From positions 385,930 through 449,929 of the forward strand of contig NZ_HE578907.1 in NCBI RefSeq assembly GCF_000321005.1: a stretch of 64,000 nt of DNA, in the 5' to 3' direction. Below, piece after piece: positions 34,232 to 46,499 of this stretch. Every line of letters begins with the position of its first letter. The first letter of the stretch is position 1. The DNA is from Anaerococcus senegalensis JC48. Its GTDB lineage: Bacteria > Bacillota > Clostridia > Tissierellales > Peptoniphilaceae. Position numbers and translations under genes: made by a program. The notes under the pieces were generated by a model. The model saw only the letters and a list, made by a program, of their open reading frames with translations, made no database searches and had not been told where the DNA came from.

Positions 34232-35989
34232 TTACTTTTCTACTTTTATACTTAATTCATTTAAACTTTTATCATCAACTATGCTTGGTGCTTGAGTTAA
34301 TGGACAAGTTGCTGATTGAGTTTTTGGAAAAGCAATAATATCTTTGATATTATCAGTTTTTGCAAATAACATTACCATTCTATCAAGTCCATAAGCAAGG
34401 CCTGCGTGTGGAGGTGTTCCGTATTGTAAAGCTTCAATAAAGAATCCAAATTTTTGCTCAATATCTTCATCTGATAATTTTAAAGCCTTAAATACTTTCT
34501 CTTGAAGCTCTTGGTTATTTATTCTAACAGAACCTCCACCCATCTCATCTCCGTTTATTACTATATCGTAAGCTTGAGTTCTTACTTTCTCAGGCTCAGT
34601 TAATAATAAATCAATATCTTCTTCATTAGGCATTGTGAATGGATGGTGTTGAGATACATATCTGTCTTCTTCCTCACTGTATTCAAACATAGGGAAGTTT
34701 ACTACCCAACAAAAAGCATATTCTTTTTCATATAGATTTTGATCTTTTGCAACTTTTCTTCTTAAAGCACCCAAACCTTCAAGTACTGTTTTGTTTTTAT
34801 CTGCTGCAATTAATACTAAATCATTATCTTTAATTTCTAATTTTTCTTTAAGATTATTTATAATATCATCAGTTAAAAATTTCTTAATTGATGAGTTAAT
34901 ATCATCTTCTGAGTTAAATTTAATAAAGCTTAATCCCTTTAGACCATAATCTTTTACAAAATCTGTTAGCTTATCAAGTTGTTTTCTAGAATAATTAGAT
35001 GCTTGTCCAGTAAAGTTAATCGCTCTTACTGAATGTCCTTCTTTGATATTATCAGTAAATACTTTGAAGTCAGAATCTTTAAATATTTCAGATATATCGT
35101 TAATTTTATATCCATATCTTAAATCTGGTTTATCAGATCCATAAGAATTCATAGCTTCAGAATAATCCATTCTAGGAATTGGTAATTGTAAATCGTAATC
35201 TGTAAATGTATCAAAAAGTTTTTTAAGAAGACCTTCATTAACTTTAATTACATCATCTTGGTCTGCAAAACTTAATTCAATATCTAGTTGTGTAAACTCT
35301 GGTTGTCTATTCGCTCTTAAATCTTCATCCCTAAAACACTTTACAATTTGAAAATATCTATCAAGTGAACCAATCATCAATAATTGTTTCATTAATTGTG
35401 GAGATTGTGGCAAAGCATAAAATTTACCTTGATTTACCCTTGAAGGCACTAAATAATCCCTTGCTCCTTCTGGAGTTGGTTTTGTTAAAAACGGAGTTTC
35501 AACTTCTGTAAATTTATTCTCATACATGTATTCTCTCATACATCTAACAATATCAGATCTTAATTTTAAATTTTTTTGAACTGATTGTTTTCTCATGTCG
35601 AGATATCTATATTTTAATTTTAAATTTTCGCTTACATCATCATCATCTTTTATATAAATTGGAGGTGTTTTAGCCTTATCTAAAATATTTATTTTTTCTG
35701 CAACTATTTCTATATTTCCTGTAGGTATTTCAGGATTCTTTGATTCTCTTTCTCTAACCTCTCCTTTTACCTCAAGAACATATTCACCAGCAACATCTTT
35801 TACTGTTTTATAATTTTCGCTGTCTTCTTCTCTTGTTACAATTTGTGTGATGCCAGTTTTATCTCTAAGATCAATAAAAACCAAAGATCCTAAATTTCTT
35901 TTTTTGGCAACCCAACCCATTAAAACAACTTCATCCCCTATATTTTCTTCTCTAAGTTCACCACACATGTGGCTTCTTTTAAATTCCAT
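34232..35989 (-). CDS. aspS: Aspartyl-tRNA synthetase
   Basis: A class IIb synthetase of 585 residues with an N-terminal OB-fold anticodon domain (VVLMGWVAKKRNLGSLVF), the bacterial GAD insertion and class II motifs: FRDEDLRANRQPEFTQLD (motif 2) and GLAYGLDRMVML (motif 3). Whether it is discriminating, or also charges tRNA-Asn, cannot be settled here. It follows an MBL-fold gene by eight bases. Confidence 0.96.
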   Translation of the reverse strand: MEFKRSHMCGELREENIGDEVVLMGWVAKKRNLGSLVFIDLRDKTGITQIVTREEDSENYKTVKDVAGEYVLEVKGEVRERESKNPEIPTGNIEIVAEKINILDKAKTPPIYIKDDDDVSENLKLKYRYLDMRKQSVQKNLKLRSDIVRCMREYMYENKFTEVETPFLTKPTPEGARDYLVPSRVNQGKFYALPQSPQLMKQLLMIGSLDRYFQIVKCFRDEDLRANRQPEFTQLDIELSFADQDDVIKVNEGLLKKLFDTFTDYDLQLPIPRMDYSEAMNSYGSDKPDLRYGYKINDISEIFKDSDFKVFTDNIKEGHSVRAINFTGQASNYSRKQLDKLTDFVKDYGLKGLSFIKFNSEDDINSSIKKFLTDDIINNLKEKLEIKDNDLVLIAADKNKTVLEGLGALRRKVAKDQNLYEKEYAFCWVVNFPMFEYSEEEDRYVSQHHPFTMPNEEDIDLLLTEPEKVRTQAYDIVINGDEMGGGSVRINNQELQEKVFKALKLSDEDIEQKFGFFIEALQYGTPPHAGLAYGLDRMVMLFAKTDNIKDIIAFPKTQSATCPLTQAPSIVDDKSLNELSIKVEK

Positions 35990-35997
35990 ACTACCTC

Positions 35998-36603
35998 CTA
36001 ATTTAAAAATGGATTATTATTTTTTTCAAAACCAATACTTGTAGATTCTCCATGTCCTGGATGAACCTTAGTTTGATCATCATATATAAACAATTTATCG
36101 TTTATTGAATTTATTAAAATATTATAGCTTCCACCTGGAAAATCACTTCTTCCTATAGATAAATTGAATAATGTATCTCCAGAAAAAATATGGTCTCCGA
36201 CCTTATAAGACATTGAATCTAAACTGTGACCTGGAGTTTTTAAAGCTTTTATATTATACTTAGAAAACTCTTCCATATCTTTTAAATATTCATCAATTTC
36301 AACACTTAATTCACAATATCCTCTAGATAAATTATAATCTGGATCATTTGCTATAGCTTTACTATCTTCACTTGCATAAACATTTACTTTAAATTTATCT
36401 TTAAAATAATTTAGACCTAATACATGATCAAAATGAGTATGTGTTAATAAAATAAACTCTATATTAATTTTATTCGTATCTATATAATTTTCAATTTTTC
36501 CTCCAGGATAAACTGGATCAATTAAAAAACCATTTTTATTCTTATCAAAAACCAGATAGCAATTTGCCATCATAGAGCCTTCACTTACTTTTACTATATT
36601 CAT
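35998..36603 (-). CDS. MBL-fold metallohydrolase (glyoxalase II-like)
   Basis: A 201-residue metallo-beta-lactamase-fold hydrolase. The dinuclear metal site is visible as LLTHTHFDHVLG, followed by KTPGHSLDSM, FSGDTLFN and a C-terminal KVHPGHGEST. Homologues in the relA-dtd neighbourhood of Firmicutes are called YqgX-like; the substrate is unknown. Its stop codon is nine bases before aspS, and it overlaps dtd by one base. Confidence 0.88.
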   Translation of the reverse strand: MNIVKVSEGSMMANCYLVFDKNKNGFLIDPVYPGGKIENYIDTNKINIEFILLTHTHFDHVLGLNYFKDKFKVNVYASEDSKAIANDPDYNLSRGYCELSVEIDEYLKDMEEFSKYNIKALKTPGHSLDSMSYKVGDHIFSGDTLFNLSIGRSDFPGGSYNILINSINDKLFIYDDQTKVHPGHGESTSIGFEKNNNPFLN

Positions 36604-37052
36604 TAATATAACCTCTCACTATCAAGTTGAATAGTTACAGGACCGTCATTTATCAATGATACTTCCATATGAGTTTGGAATTTTCCAGTTTTTACATCAA
36701 ACCCATCTTCTTTTAATTTTTTAATTAATATTTCATAATATTCTTTTGCTTTTTTTGCATTTGATGATCTTATAAATGATGGCCTATTGCCTTTTCTAGC
36801 ATCACCATATAGGGTAAATTGACTAACTATAAGCAATTGTCCACCTTCATCTTCAACTGACAAATTCATTTTTCCATCAGAATCTTCAAATATTCTTAAT
36901 TTTTCTATTTTCTTTTTTATATAATCTATATCTTTTTCATTATCAGAATCTGTAACAGCTACAAAAACTAATAATCCATTACCAATTTCTGATATTAATT
37001 CATCAGAAACTTTAACACTTGCTTTTTTTACTTTTTGTACAATAGCTCTCAT
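36603..37052 (-). CDS. dtd: D-aminoacyl-tRNA deacylase
   Basis: Removes D-amino acids and glycine from mischarged tRNA. The N-terminal MRAIVQKVKKASV, the catalytic SQFTLYGDARKGNRPSF and the C-terminal FQTHMEVSLINDGPVT segment (with Gly-cisPro equivalent GPVT) are typical. At 149 residues it is full length. It is adjacent to relA, the usual Firmicute order, sharing one base. Confidence 0.96.
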   Translation of the reverse strand: MRAIVQKVKKASVKVSDELISEIGNGLLVFVAVTDSDNEKDIDYIKKKIEKLRIFEDSDGKMNLSVEDEGGQLLIVSQFTLYGDARKGNRPSFIRSSNAKKAKEYYEILIKKLKEDGFDVKTGKFQTHMEVSLINDGPVTIQLDSERLY

Positions 37053-39232
37053 TAACTTTTCACCCTATATATGCTTTCAATCATTTTTATAGTTTTAAAT
37101 TTCATAATTAATTCGTTTAATTTTTCTGTATTCGGTACACTAACTGTCAAATCAATTATTCCTTCATGATTTTCATTACTTCTTACATTCATAGCTTCAA
37201 TACTAACATTTTCAGTTGAAATTAATTTTGTAATTTCAAATATAATTCCGGTGCCATCCTTTGTAGTAATTTGAATTCTAACAGGAAACATATCACTTGA
37301 ACTATTTTGCCAGTAAACATCAATTAATCTTTCAGGAGTTTTTAAATTAGTTATATTGGGACAGTTTCTCACATGAACACTAATTCCATTTCCCTTAGTA
37401 ATATATCCAACAATTTTATCTCCAGGGACTGGGTTGCAACATTTAGCAAATTTAACATCAACTTGATCATCAAGATCGCTCACCCTAACTTCATTCGAGA
37501 AAGATTTGTTGGTATTATTGGTTTTATTAATATCCAAACTTTCAGGATTTTTTGGCAATTCATCTTTGTGTTTTTTTATTAATTTTTGAATTATTTGATC
37601 AGTATTTGTTTTTCCAAAACCAATTGATGCAAACATTTCATCTTCTGTTGGATATCCTAAATCATTAGCAATTTCTGTAAGCCAATCATCTTTTATATCT
37701 TTTTTATAAATTTCGTTTGTTTTTCTAAGTTCTCTAAATAGAGAATCTTTACCAATTTCTATATTTTCTTCTTTTCTGTATCTTTTGAAAAACTGTTTTA
37801 TTTTGTTTTTTGCTTGATTTGATTGAACAATATTTAACCAATCTCTTGATGGACCTTGTGAATTTTTACTTGTGAGAATTTCTACAACGTCCCCTGTGTT
37901 AAGTTTATGCGAAAATGGAACAATTTTTCCATTTACCTTTGCACCAACACACTTATTTCCAACTTCTGTATGAACTCTATATGCAAAATCAATAGCACAT
38001 GAATTTACCGGTAAAGAATAAATCTCTCCTTTTGGAGAATAAATATAAATTTCCTTTGAGAAAAAATCACCTTTTAATGTATCCAAAAATTCTTTACTAT
38101 CTACATCTTTTCCGCCTTCTTTTTGCCATTCCATAATTTGCCTTATAAAGGTTAATTTTTCATCAAATTCTGTAGATTTGCTTTTATTTTCCTTATATTT
38201 CCAGTGAGCAGCAATTCCATATTCACATTCATAATGCATTTGTCTGGTTCTTATTTGAACTTCAAATGGTTTTGAATCAGATCCAAAAACAGTTGTATGC
38301 AAAGATCTATATCCATTAGGCTTAGGTTGACCAATATAATCTTTTATTCTATTTGGTATTGGTCTCCAAATTGAGTGAACTTTACCTAATACTTCGTAAC
38401 ATTCAGCAACTGTATCAACTAATACCCTAACAGCAGTTAAATCATAGATTTCATTAAATTCAATTTTATTTCTACTCATTTTCTTATAAATAGAAAAAAG
38501 TCCTTTTGGTCTACCTGATATTTCATAATTTATCTTTGATGATGAAAGAGAATTATCAAGAGTTTCAATTATTTCATTAATGTATGCTTCTCTTTCTCTT
38601 CTTTTATTATGAACCATTTGAGCAAGTTCGTAATATTCTTCAGGTTTTTGATACCTAAAACATAAATCTTCAAGTTCCCATTTCATAGTATAAATACCTA
38701 ACCTATGTGCCAAAGGAACATATATTTCTAGAGTTTCACTTGCTGTTTGTTTTTGCTTTTTTTCAGTCTTATATTCCAAAGTCCTCATATTATGCAAACG
38801 ATCTGCTAGTTTTATTAAGATAACTCTAACATCATTACTCATAGCCAAAACCATTTTTCTAATGTTCTCAGCTTGTTTTTCTTCTCTAGTCTTATAATTT
38901 AATTTTTTTAGCTTTGTTACTCCATCGACTAAAAAAGTAATCTCTTCACCAAAAAGATCTTTCATTTGGTCTTCAGTTACTGGAGTATCTTCTAATACAT
39001 CATGCATTAAACCTGCACAGACTGTCTGATCATCTAATTGCATATTTGAAATTGTTGTTGCAACAGCAATAGGATGAATAAAATAATCTTCTCCTGAATT
39101 TCTCTTTTGGCCTCTATGATGATATTCAGCAAAATCATAAGCTTTCTTTATTAAATTTATATCTGCATTTTCATTGTTTTTTAAGATTATTTTCTTAAAA
39201 TTAATGAACTCTTTTTGAAAATCTTTTGCCAT
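37052..39232 (-). CDS. relA: Bifunctional (p)ppGpp synthase/hydrolase (RelA/SpoT)
   Basis: A long RSH enzyme of 726 residues that makes and degrades the alarmone (p)ppGpp. Domain order: HD hydrolase (HHRGQKRNSGEDYFIHP and AGLMHDVLEDT), synthetase (GRPKGLFSIYKKM and the YRSLHTTVFG segment), TGS (IYIYSPKGEIYSLP), a zinc-finger-type region with CCNPVPGD and HVRNCP, and ACT at the end. Both active sites look intact. Sits between recJ and dtd. Confidence 0.96.
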   Translation of the reverse strand: MAKDFQKEFINFKKIILKNNENADINLIKKAYDFAEYHHRGQKRNSGEDYFIHPIAVATTISNMQLDDQTVCAGLMHDVLEDTPVTEDQMKDLFGEEITFLVDGVTKLKKLNYKTREEKQAENIRKMVLAMSNDVRVILIKLADRLHNMRTLEYKTEKKQKQTASETLEIYVPLAHRLGIYTMKWELEDLCFRYQKPEEYYELAQMVHNKRREREAYINEIIETLDNSLSSSKINYEISGRPKGLFSIYKKMSRNKIEFNEIYDLTAVRVLVDTVAECYEVLGKVHSIWRPIPNRIKDYIGQPKPNGYRSLHTTVFGSDSKPFEVQIRTRQMHYECEYGIAAHWKYKENKSKSTEFDEKLTFIRQIMEWQKEGGKDVDSKEFLDTLKGDFFSKEIYIYSPKGEIYSLPVNSCAIDFAYRVHTEVGNKCVGAKVNGKIVPFSHKLNTGDVVEILTSKNSQGPSRDWLNIVQSNQAKNKIKQFFKRYRKEENIEIGKDSLFRELRKTNEIYKKDIKDDWLTEIANDLGYPTEDEMFASIGFGKTNTDQIIQKLIKKHKDELPKNPESLDINKTNNTNKSFSNEVRVSDLDDQVDVKFAKCCNPVPGDKIVGYITKGNGISVHVRNCPNITNLKTPERLIDVYWQNSSSDMFPVRIQITTKDGTGIIFEITKLISTENVSIEAMNVRSNENHEGIIDLTVSVPNTEKLNELIMKFKTIKMIESIYRVKS

Positions 39233-39240
39233 AATATCAC

Positions 39241-40971
39241 CTACCTTATATCGATTAATTTTAATTGTAAATTTTTTTGACCTCTAAATTCATTAATATC
39301 AGGATAAAAAATAGCATCAATTTCTTCTCCTACTATATTTGAATTAAACTTATCTGATAGGTAATTATAGTCCTTAATAGCATTGAATTTTATAGCATCA
39401 ATATCTCTTCCATTTTTATTAAGAGTCATTTTTAAGGTGTTTTTATTTTTTCCTATCATGTTAATTGATTTTATAATTAAGTTTTTATCCGCAAATTTTG
39501 CTTTAGGATTATCCTTTCCAAAAGGTTCCAACCTATTTAAGCTTTCAGCAAATTCAAGAGATAATTTGTTAATTGGAATTTGTGCATCTATATTTATGAT
39601 TGTGTCAAAATCATCCTTTGTTAATTTAGATTTATCATTTAATCTTTTTCTAAATTCATCTACCCTGTCTTTTTTTATAGATAGACCACATGCCATAGGA
39701 TGGCCTCCAAATGATTCTAGCATATCTTTTATTTCAAAAATTTCTGTATATATATCATATGCTTCTATACTTCTTCCAGAACCTTTTAGTATTCCTTCTT
39801 TATTTGAATTTGTCATTATAATAGTAGGTTTATTAAATTTTTCCTTAATTCTACCAGCTATAATACCACAAATACTTTCTTCAATATTTTCAACATCTAC
39901 AATAATTATATCATCATTGTAATATTTTTTATCTTTTATAATTTCTATAGTTTTTTCAAGACCTATATTTGTCAAATCTTTTCTTTCATTATTCAAACTA
40001 ACTAACTTTTTTGCGTATGAATAAATCTTATCTATATCTTCTTCCATTAGCATATCTATAGCGAGTTTTGCGGTTGAAAGTCTACCGGTTGCATTCATAC
40101 AAGGCCCTATAACAAAACCTAAAGTATAGGCGTTTACTTCTTTATTCCAAGAATTTTCTTCAACTAAAGCTTTAATTGCTAATTTTTCTGTATTATTTAT
40201 TCTATTTAGTCCTTCTTTAACAAATATTCTATTTTCATCAGTAAGAGAAACTACATCACATATAGTTCCCATGGCTACATATTCCAGTAAACCATACAAA
40301 TAGTTTCTATCTCCCTCTAATCTTTGATACAATGCTTGCATCAATTTAAAGCTAACACCAGCTCCACATAAATCGTCAAATGGGTATGTATTATCTAATC
40401 TTTTTGGATTTATCACACAAGCAGCTTCAGGTAATATTTGTTTTACCCATTCTCCATTACTATCTTTTGAAACTTGATGATGATCTGTAACAATAACTTT
40501 AATGCCACTTTCTTTTAACTTTTTTACCTCGTTTATAGCTGTTATTCCATTATCGCATGTTATTACAAGGCTAACTTTAGCTTCAATGGCTCTTTCGATC
40601 ATTCTATCACTAATTCCATAACCATCAATTACCCTATCAGGAATATCATAACTAATATCGTCATAAAAATATAACAAACCATCAAGCAAAGTCATAGTAG
40701 AACTAATTCCATCTTGATCATAATCTCCAAAAATTCTAATAGATTCTCCATTTTCCATTGTTTCAATAATTAAATCAATTGCCTCTTTCATATCCTTTAA
40801 TAAAAAAGGATCATGTAATTTATCTAGGCTAGGATTTATAAAGCTTTCAACCACCTTTGGTTCAACTATATCTCTATTTGCAAGTATTAATGCTTCTAAC
40901 TTGGTAATATTTTTATTTTTCAAATTTGATAAATAATTATTTTTTTTATTATATATATACCACTTGGTCAT
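39241..40971 (-). CDS. recJ: Single-strand DNA exonuclease RecJ
   Basis: A 5'-3' exonuclease of the DHH family used in recombination and base excision repair. The DHH motifs are visible: IRIFGDYDQDG (motif I; the variable position is Gln), LVITCDNG (II), VIVTDHHQV (III), then the DHHA1 part with FGGHPMACG. At 576 residues it is at the short end for the family but complete. It is the first gene of the recJ-relA-dtd-MBL-aspS-rseC string. Confidence 0.92.
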   Translation of the reverse strand: MTKWYIYNKKNNYLSNLKNKNITKLEALILANRDIVEPKVVESFINPSLDKLHDPFLLKDMKEAIDLIIETMENGESIRIFGDYDQDGISSTMTLLDGLLYFYDDISYDIPDRVIDGYGISDRMIERAIEAKVSLVITCDNGITAINEVKKLKESGIKVIVTDHHQVSKDSNGEWVKQILPEAACVINPKRLDNTYPFDDLCGAGVSFKLMQALYQRLEGDRNYLYGLLEYVAMGTICDVVSLTDENRIFVKEGLNRINNTEKLAIKALVEENSWNKEVNAYTLGFVIGPCMNATGRLSTAKLAIDMLMEEDIDKIYSYAKKLVSLNNERKDLTNIGLEKTIEIIKDKKYYNDDIIIVDVENIEESICGIIAGRIKEKFNKPTIIMTNSNKEGILKGSGRSIEAYDIYTEIFEIKDMLESFGGHPMACGLSIKKDRVDEFRKRLNDKSKLTKDDFDTIINIDAQIPINKLSLEFAESLNRLEPFGKDNPKAKFADKNLIIKSINMIGKNKNTLKMTLNKNGRDIDAIKFNAIKDYNYLSDKFNSNIVGEEIDAIFYPDINEFRGQKNLQLKLIDIR

Positions 40972-40992
40972 AAGTCCCTCTCTTACTAATAA

Positions 40993-41001
40993 ATTATACC
41001 A
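40993..41001 (-). promoter_or_regulatory. Extended -10 promoter of the recJ-relA operon
   Basis: On the minus strand TGGTATAAT: extended element plus perfect -10 (40998-40993). No good -35 is found at 17 or 18 bases. The recJ start at 40971 has GAGGG upstream. Confidence 0.55.
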
Positions 41002-41031
41002 TTTTTAGAATCAATATAAAGATAGAGGCAT

Positions 41032-43442
<2,411 letters not shown>

Positions 43443-43446
<4 letters not shown>

Positions 43447-44456
43447 TTTTTATCCTTATATTTTAATCCATAGTGCTCATAAGCTTTCTTTGTTAGAATT
43501 CTTCCCCTAGGAGTTCTTGTTAAAAATCCTATCTGTAATAAATATGGCTCATAAACATCTTCTATTGTAACATTTTCTATTCCAGTTGATGCAGCAATTG
43601 TATCAACACCTACAGGACCTCCATCAAAATTTTCATACATAGTTAAAACTATTTTTTTATCCATATTATCAAGTCCCATAGGATCAACTTCAAGTAATTC
43701 TAATCCTTCACATGAAGTTTCATAATCAATTATTTCATCTTTTTTTACAATTGCGTAATCCCTGACTCTTTTTAGAAGTCTATTTGCAATTCTTGGAGTA
43801 CCCCTACTTCTTCTCGCTATTTCAAAAGCTCCTTTTTCATCGATTGGAATATCTAATATATCTGCAGATCTTTTTACAATTTTTGTAAGATCTTTTGTAT
43901 CGTAAAGATTTAAAGATAATAAAACTCCAAATCTATCTCTTAACGGAGCAGAAAGCATTCCCGCTCTTGTTGTTGCTCCTACCAGAGTAAATTTTTCCAA
44001 ATCTATTCTAATTGACTGAGCATTAGGCCCTTTTCCAACTATTATATCTAAGGCAAAATCCTCCATAGCAGGATACAAAATTTCTTCAACTGACCTATTT
44101 ATCCTATGAATTTCATCAATAAATAAAACATCACCCTTATCAAGATTTGTTAGTATACTTGCAAGATCTGATGGTCTTTCGATTGCAGGCCCACTTGTAA
44201 TTCTAATATTTACTCCAAGCTCATTTGCAATTATATTTGAAAGGGTAGTTTTACCAAGTCCTGGAGGCCCTTGTAAAAGTACATGATCCAAAGCTTCTTC
44301 TCTTTTCAAAGAAGACTCAATAAAAATTTTTAATTTTTCTTTTGCTTTATCTTGACCTATATAATCATTTAACCACTTAGGCCTTATACTTAATTCCTTG
44401 TATTTGTCATTTATTTGCTCATTAGAGCCAACTATTCTTTCATTTTGATCATACAT
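43443..44456 (-). CDS. ruvB: Holliday junction branch migration helicase RuvB
   Basis: The AAA+ motor of the RuvAB complex. Walker [13 protein letters not shown], Walker [12 protein letters not shown], sensor 1 [10 protein letters not shown] and arginine finger near RDRFGV are clear; the C-terminal winged helix has the [14 protein letters not shown] segment. 337 residues, normal length. It lies in a ruvC-ruvA-ruvB-queA string. Confidence 0.97.
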
Positions 44457-44465
44457 ATAATCACC

Positions 44466-45059
44466 CTAAATCATTCTCTTTAAAGCTTCTTTTATAATTT
44501 CTTCAAGGCTTAAGTCTGAATCTTTTAAAGTAGTTAGAACATTATCAATACTATTTCTTTGATAACCTAAGTTTATTAAGGCTTCTCTTGCTACATCAAT
44601 CTCAGAGTTAGAACTTTTACTAGACTCTTCTAAAATTGATATATCATCATTAATAGCCATCTTCTTAACCTTATCCACAAGCTCAAGAATTATTCTTGAA
44701 GCAGTCTTCTTTCCTATTCCTTTAGCTTTTGTGAGAGTATCTATATCATTATTTACAATGGCAAGTTTAATCTTATCTACATTCAAAGTTGACAAAACTG
44801 CTATGGCATTTTTTGGTCCAATTGTTGATACACTTGTCAAAAGTTCAAATACTTCAAGTTCATCTTTTGATGAAAAACCAAATAAAGAAATATCATCCTC
44901 TCTAACATTCATTTTTGTAAAAATTTTAAATTCATTATTTATTTCTAATGTTTTTATAGTATTAAATGAAGAATTTATTAAATAACCTATATCATTATTT
45001 TCTATAACAAAATTTTCTTCGCCAATATATTTTATTTCACCTATTATATAACTTATCAT
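44466..45059 (-). CDS. ruvA: Holliday junction-binding protein RuvA
   Basis: Tetrameric junction-binding subunit of RuvAB. N-terminal OB fold, then the helix-hairpin-helix pair: VSTIGPKNAIAVLS and AKGIGKKTASRIILEL, and a C-terminal RuvB-binding domain (EALINLGYQRNSI). 197 residues. It overlaps ruvC by one base. Confidence 0.96.
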   Translation of the reverse strand: MISYIIGEIKYIGEENFVIENNDIGYLINSSFNTIKTLEINNEFKIFTKMNVREDDISLFGFSSKDELEVFELLTSVSTIGPKNAIAVLSTLNVDKIKLAIVNNDIDTLTKAKGIGKKTASRIILELVDKVKKMAINDDISILEESSKSSNSEIDVAREALINLGYQRNSIDNVLTTLKDSDLSLEEIIKEALKRMI

Positions 45060-45553
45060 TAATTCATCCTAAATTGTTCCTTAAATCTTTGACTAAATGC
45101 ATGTGTGAGAGCAACTGCCAATGCATCTGCTGCATCATCTGGTTTTGGAATCTCACTTAAATTTAGTAAAGTTGTAATAGTTTGTTGCATTTGTTTTTTA
45201 TTAGCCCTACCAAATCCAGTTATAGCTTGTTTTATTTGAAGTGGTGTGTACTCATAAATAGGTAAATTATTAATTTGCGCACATAAAACTTGGATTCCCC
45301 TTGCATGACCTACGGTAATAGCTGTTTTTACATTTTGATTAAAAAACAATTCTTCAATTGCAAACTCATCTGGATTATATTGCTTTATAATATCACTCAA
45401 ATTTTCATATAAAATTTCTAGTCTTTTTGGAGTTTTTGTTTTAGATGATGTTGTAATCACTCCGTTTTCCAAAACATTATACCTGTTTCCATTAACTTCC
45501 AAAACTCCATAACCCATTATAGCAATTCCAGGATCTATACCTAAAATAATCAT
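45059..45553 (-). CDS. ruvC: Crossover junction endodeoxyribonuclease RuvC
   Basis: Resolves Holliday junctions. The four acidic active-site residues are visible in ILGIDPGIAIMG, FAIEELFFNQN and KPDDAADALAVA (two Asp). The start is the ATG at 45553 with AAAGGA; the product has 164 residues. A terminator hairpin lies 22 bases upstream, so expression probably depends on read-through or on a promoter inside the preceding gene. Confidence 0.95.
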   Translation of the reverse strand: MIILGIDPGIAIMGYGVLEVNGNRYNVLENGVITTSSKTKTPKRLEILYENLSDIIKQYNPDEFAIEELFFNQNVKTAITVGHARGIQVLCAQINNLPIYEYTPLQIKQAITGFGRANKKQMQQTITTLLNLSEIPKPDDAADALAVALTHAFSQRFKEQFRMN

Positions 45554-45574
45554 ATTTTCCTTTCTAATCAAATT

Positions 45575-45596
45575 AAAAAAGGGCTTATTGCCCTTT
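45575..45596 (-). terminator. Intrinsic terminator between an unknown gene and ruvC
   Basis: A 7-bp stem AAAGGGC (45578-45584) with 45590-45596, five-base loop and six U residues on the minus strand (45580-45575). It overlaps the stop codon of the preceding gene and stands 22 bases before ruvC. Confidence 0.75.
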
Positions 45597-46302
45597 AATG
45601 ATACCTATTTATAACTTCTATGCAAAGCCCCTTCCAATAATAATCAGCATATACATCAATAGCTATATTGTAAAAAAGGCTTACTAACTTATCATTAATT
45701 TCCTTCGCCTGATTTATAGTAATATCTTCCGTATAAATCATATCCATATCAAATGCCAATTGTTTATTTGTATTTACATCTAAATTTAAAACTTTATACT
45801 TTAAATATGTATCTGAATACTTTTTTACATCTTTTCTAATATTAGCTATTAGATTTCTATCGTTATATATTTTTTTAATATATTTGTTTTTAGTTTCATA
45901 AACATATTTATTATCCTCTGTAAATATTTGATTTTCTTCAAATAAAAAAGAGTCCCCATAATAATTAATAGCACAGAACTCTAAGTCATCAATTAATTTT
46001 TTATCATTAAATGACTTGTTTTCACTTTTTATACTCAATAAAAATTCAAATTTATCAAGATCTTTTCCAATTGATTTATCTAAACTTCTAATAATCTGAT
46101 CAATATCAGATAAGTACCAGAAATTCTTTTTTAGATTTTTTAAAATATATGATTTAACATAATATTTATTTTTATTAAAATTTCTAAAATTTTTGTTATC
46201 ATACAATGACATCAATGTATTTAGTGATGAAATGTCATCATTAATTAAATAATCATATTCAAGTTTTTCAATTATTGGTTTTTTTTTCGCACTTGATGTC
46301 AT
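45595..46302 (-). CDS. Protein of unknown function upstream of ruvC
   Basis: A 235-residue cytoplasmic-looking protein rich in Lys, Asn, Asp and Tyr with no signal peptide or membrane segment. Its composition and predicted alpha-helical patches give no family I recognise; two cysteines are far apart (in EFCAINYY and KGLCIEV). It has its own extended -10 promoter and a ribosome binding site, and a terminator separates it partly from ruvC. Its steady codon use and clean start suggest a genuine gene. Confidence 0.6.
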   Translation of the reverse strand: MTSSAKKKPIIEKLEYDYLINDDISSLNTLMSLYDNKNFRNFNKNKYYVKSYILKNLKKNFWYLSDIDQIIRSLDKSIGKDLDKFEFLLSIKSENKSFNDKKLIDDLEFCAINYYGDSFLFEENQIFTEDNKYVYETKNKYIKKIYNDRNLIANIRKDVKKYSDTYLKYKVLNLDVNTNKQLAFDMDMIYTEDITINQAKEINDKLVSLFYNIAIDVYADYYWKGLCIEVINRYH

Positions 46303-46335
46303 ATTTCCTATCCCTCTTTAATATTCTGTAAATAA

Positions 46336-46344
46336 ATTTTAACA
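46336..46344 (-). promoter_or_regulatory. Extended -10 promoter of the unknown gene and ruv string
   Basis: On the minus strand the sequence TGTTAAAAT gives a TGn extended element (46344-46342) and -10 TAAAAT (46341-46336). The -35 region is AT-rich without a clear hexamer. The start at 46302 lies 33 bases further. Confidence 0.4.
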
Positions 46345-46388
46345 TAAATTAAAATAAAATTATTTATGTTTATTTATGGATAAATAAA

Positions 46389-46461
46389 AATAGCTAAAAA
46401 ATTCAGAAAAATTATTCAAATTTAATATGATTTTGAATAAAAGAAATCTGTTTTAGCTATT
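46389..46461 (-). terminator. Nested inverted-repeat element after the HAD phosphatase gene
   Basis: An outer 11-bp perfect repeat (46389-46399 with 46451-46461) encloses an inner 9-bp perfect repeat (46412-46420 with 46432-46440) and a CAG/CTG pair of trinucleotides between them, so the 73 bases fold into one long interrupted hairpin. On the minus strand it is followed by TTTTATTTAT, so it can serve as terminator of the rdgB-yfcE-HAD genes, but its size is unusual. Confidence 0.5.
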
Positions 46462-46499
46462 ATAAAGTTTTCCATTTAATTTTATACATTTTAAAAAAA

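Noticed and set aside
39383-39922. 179-codon open frame on the plus strand inside recJ
   Set aside because: It lies fully antisense to recJ, whose DHH motifs are intact, has no ribosome binding site and a hydrophobic composition typical of the reverse complement of AT-rich genes.
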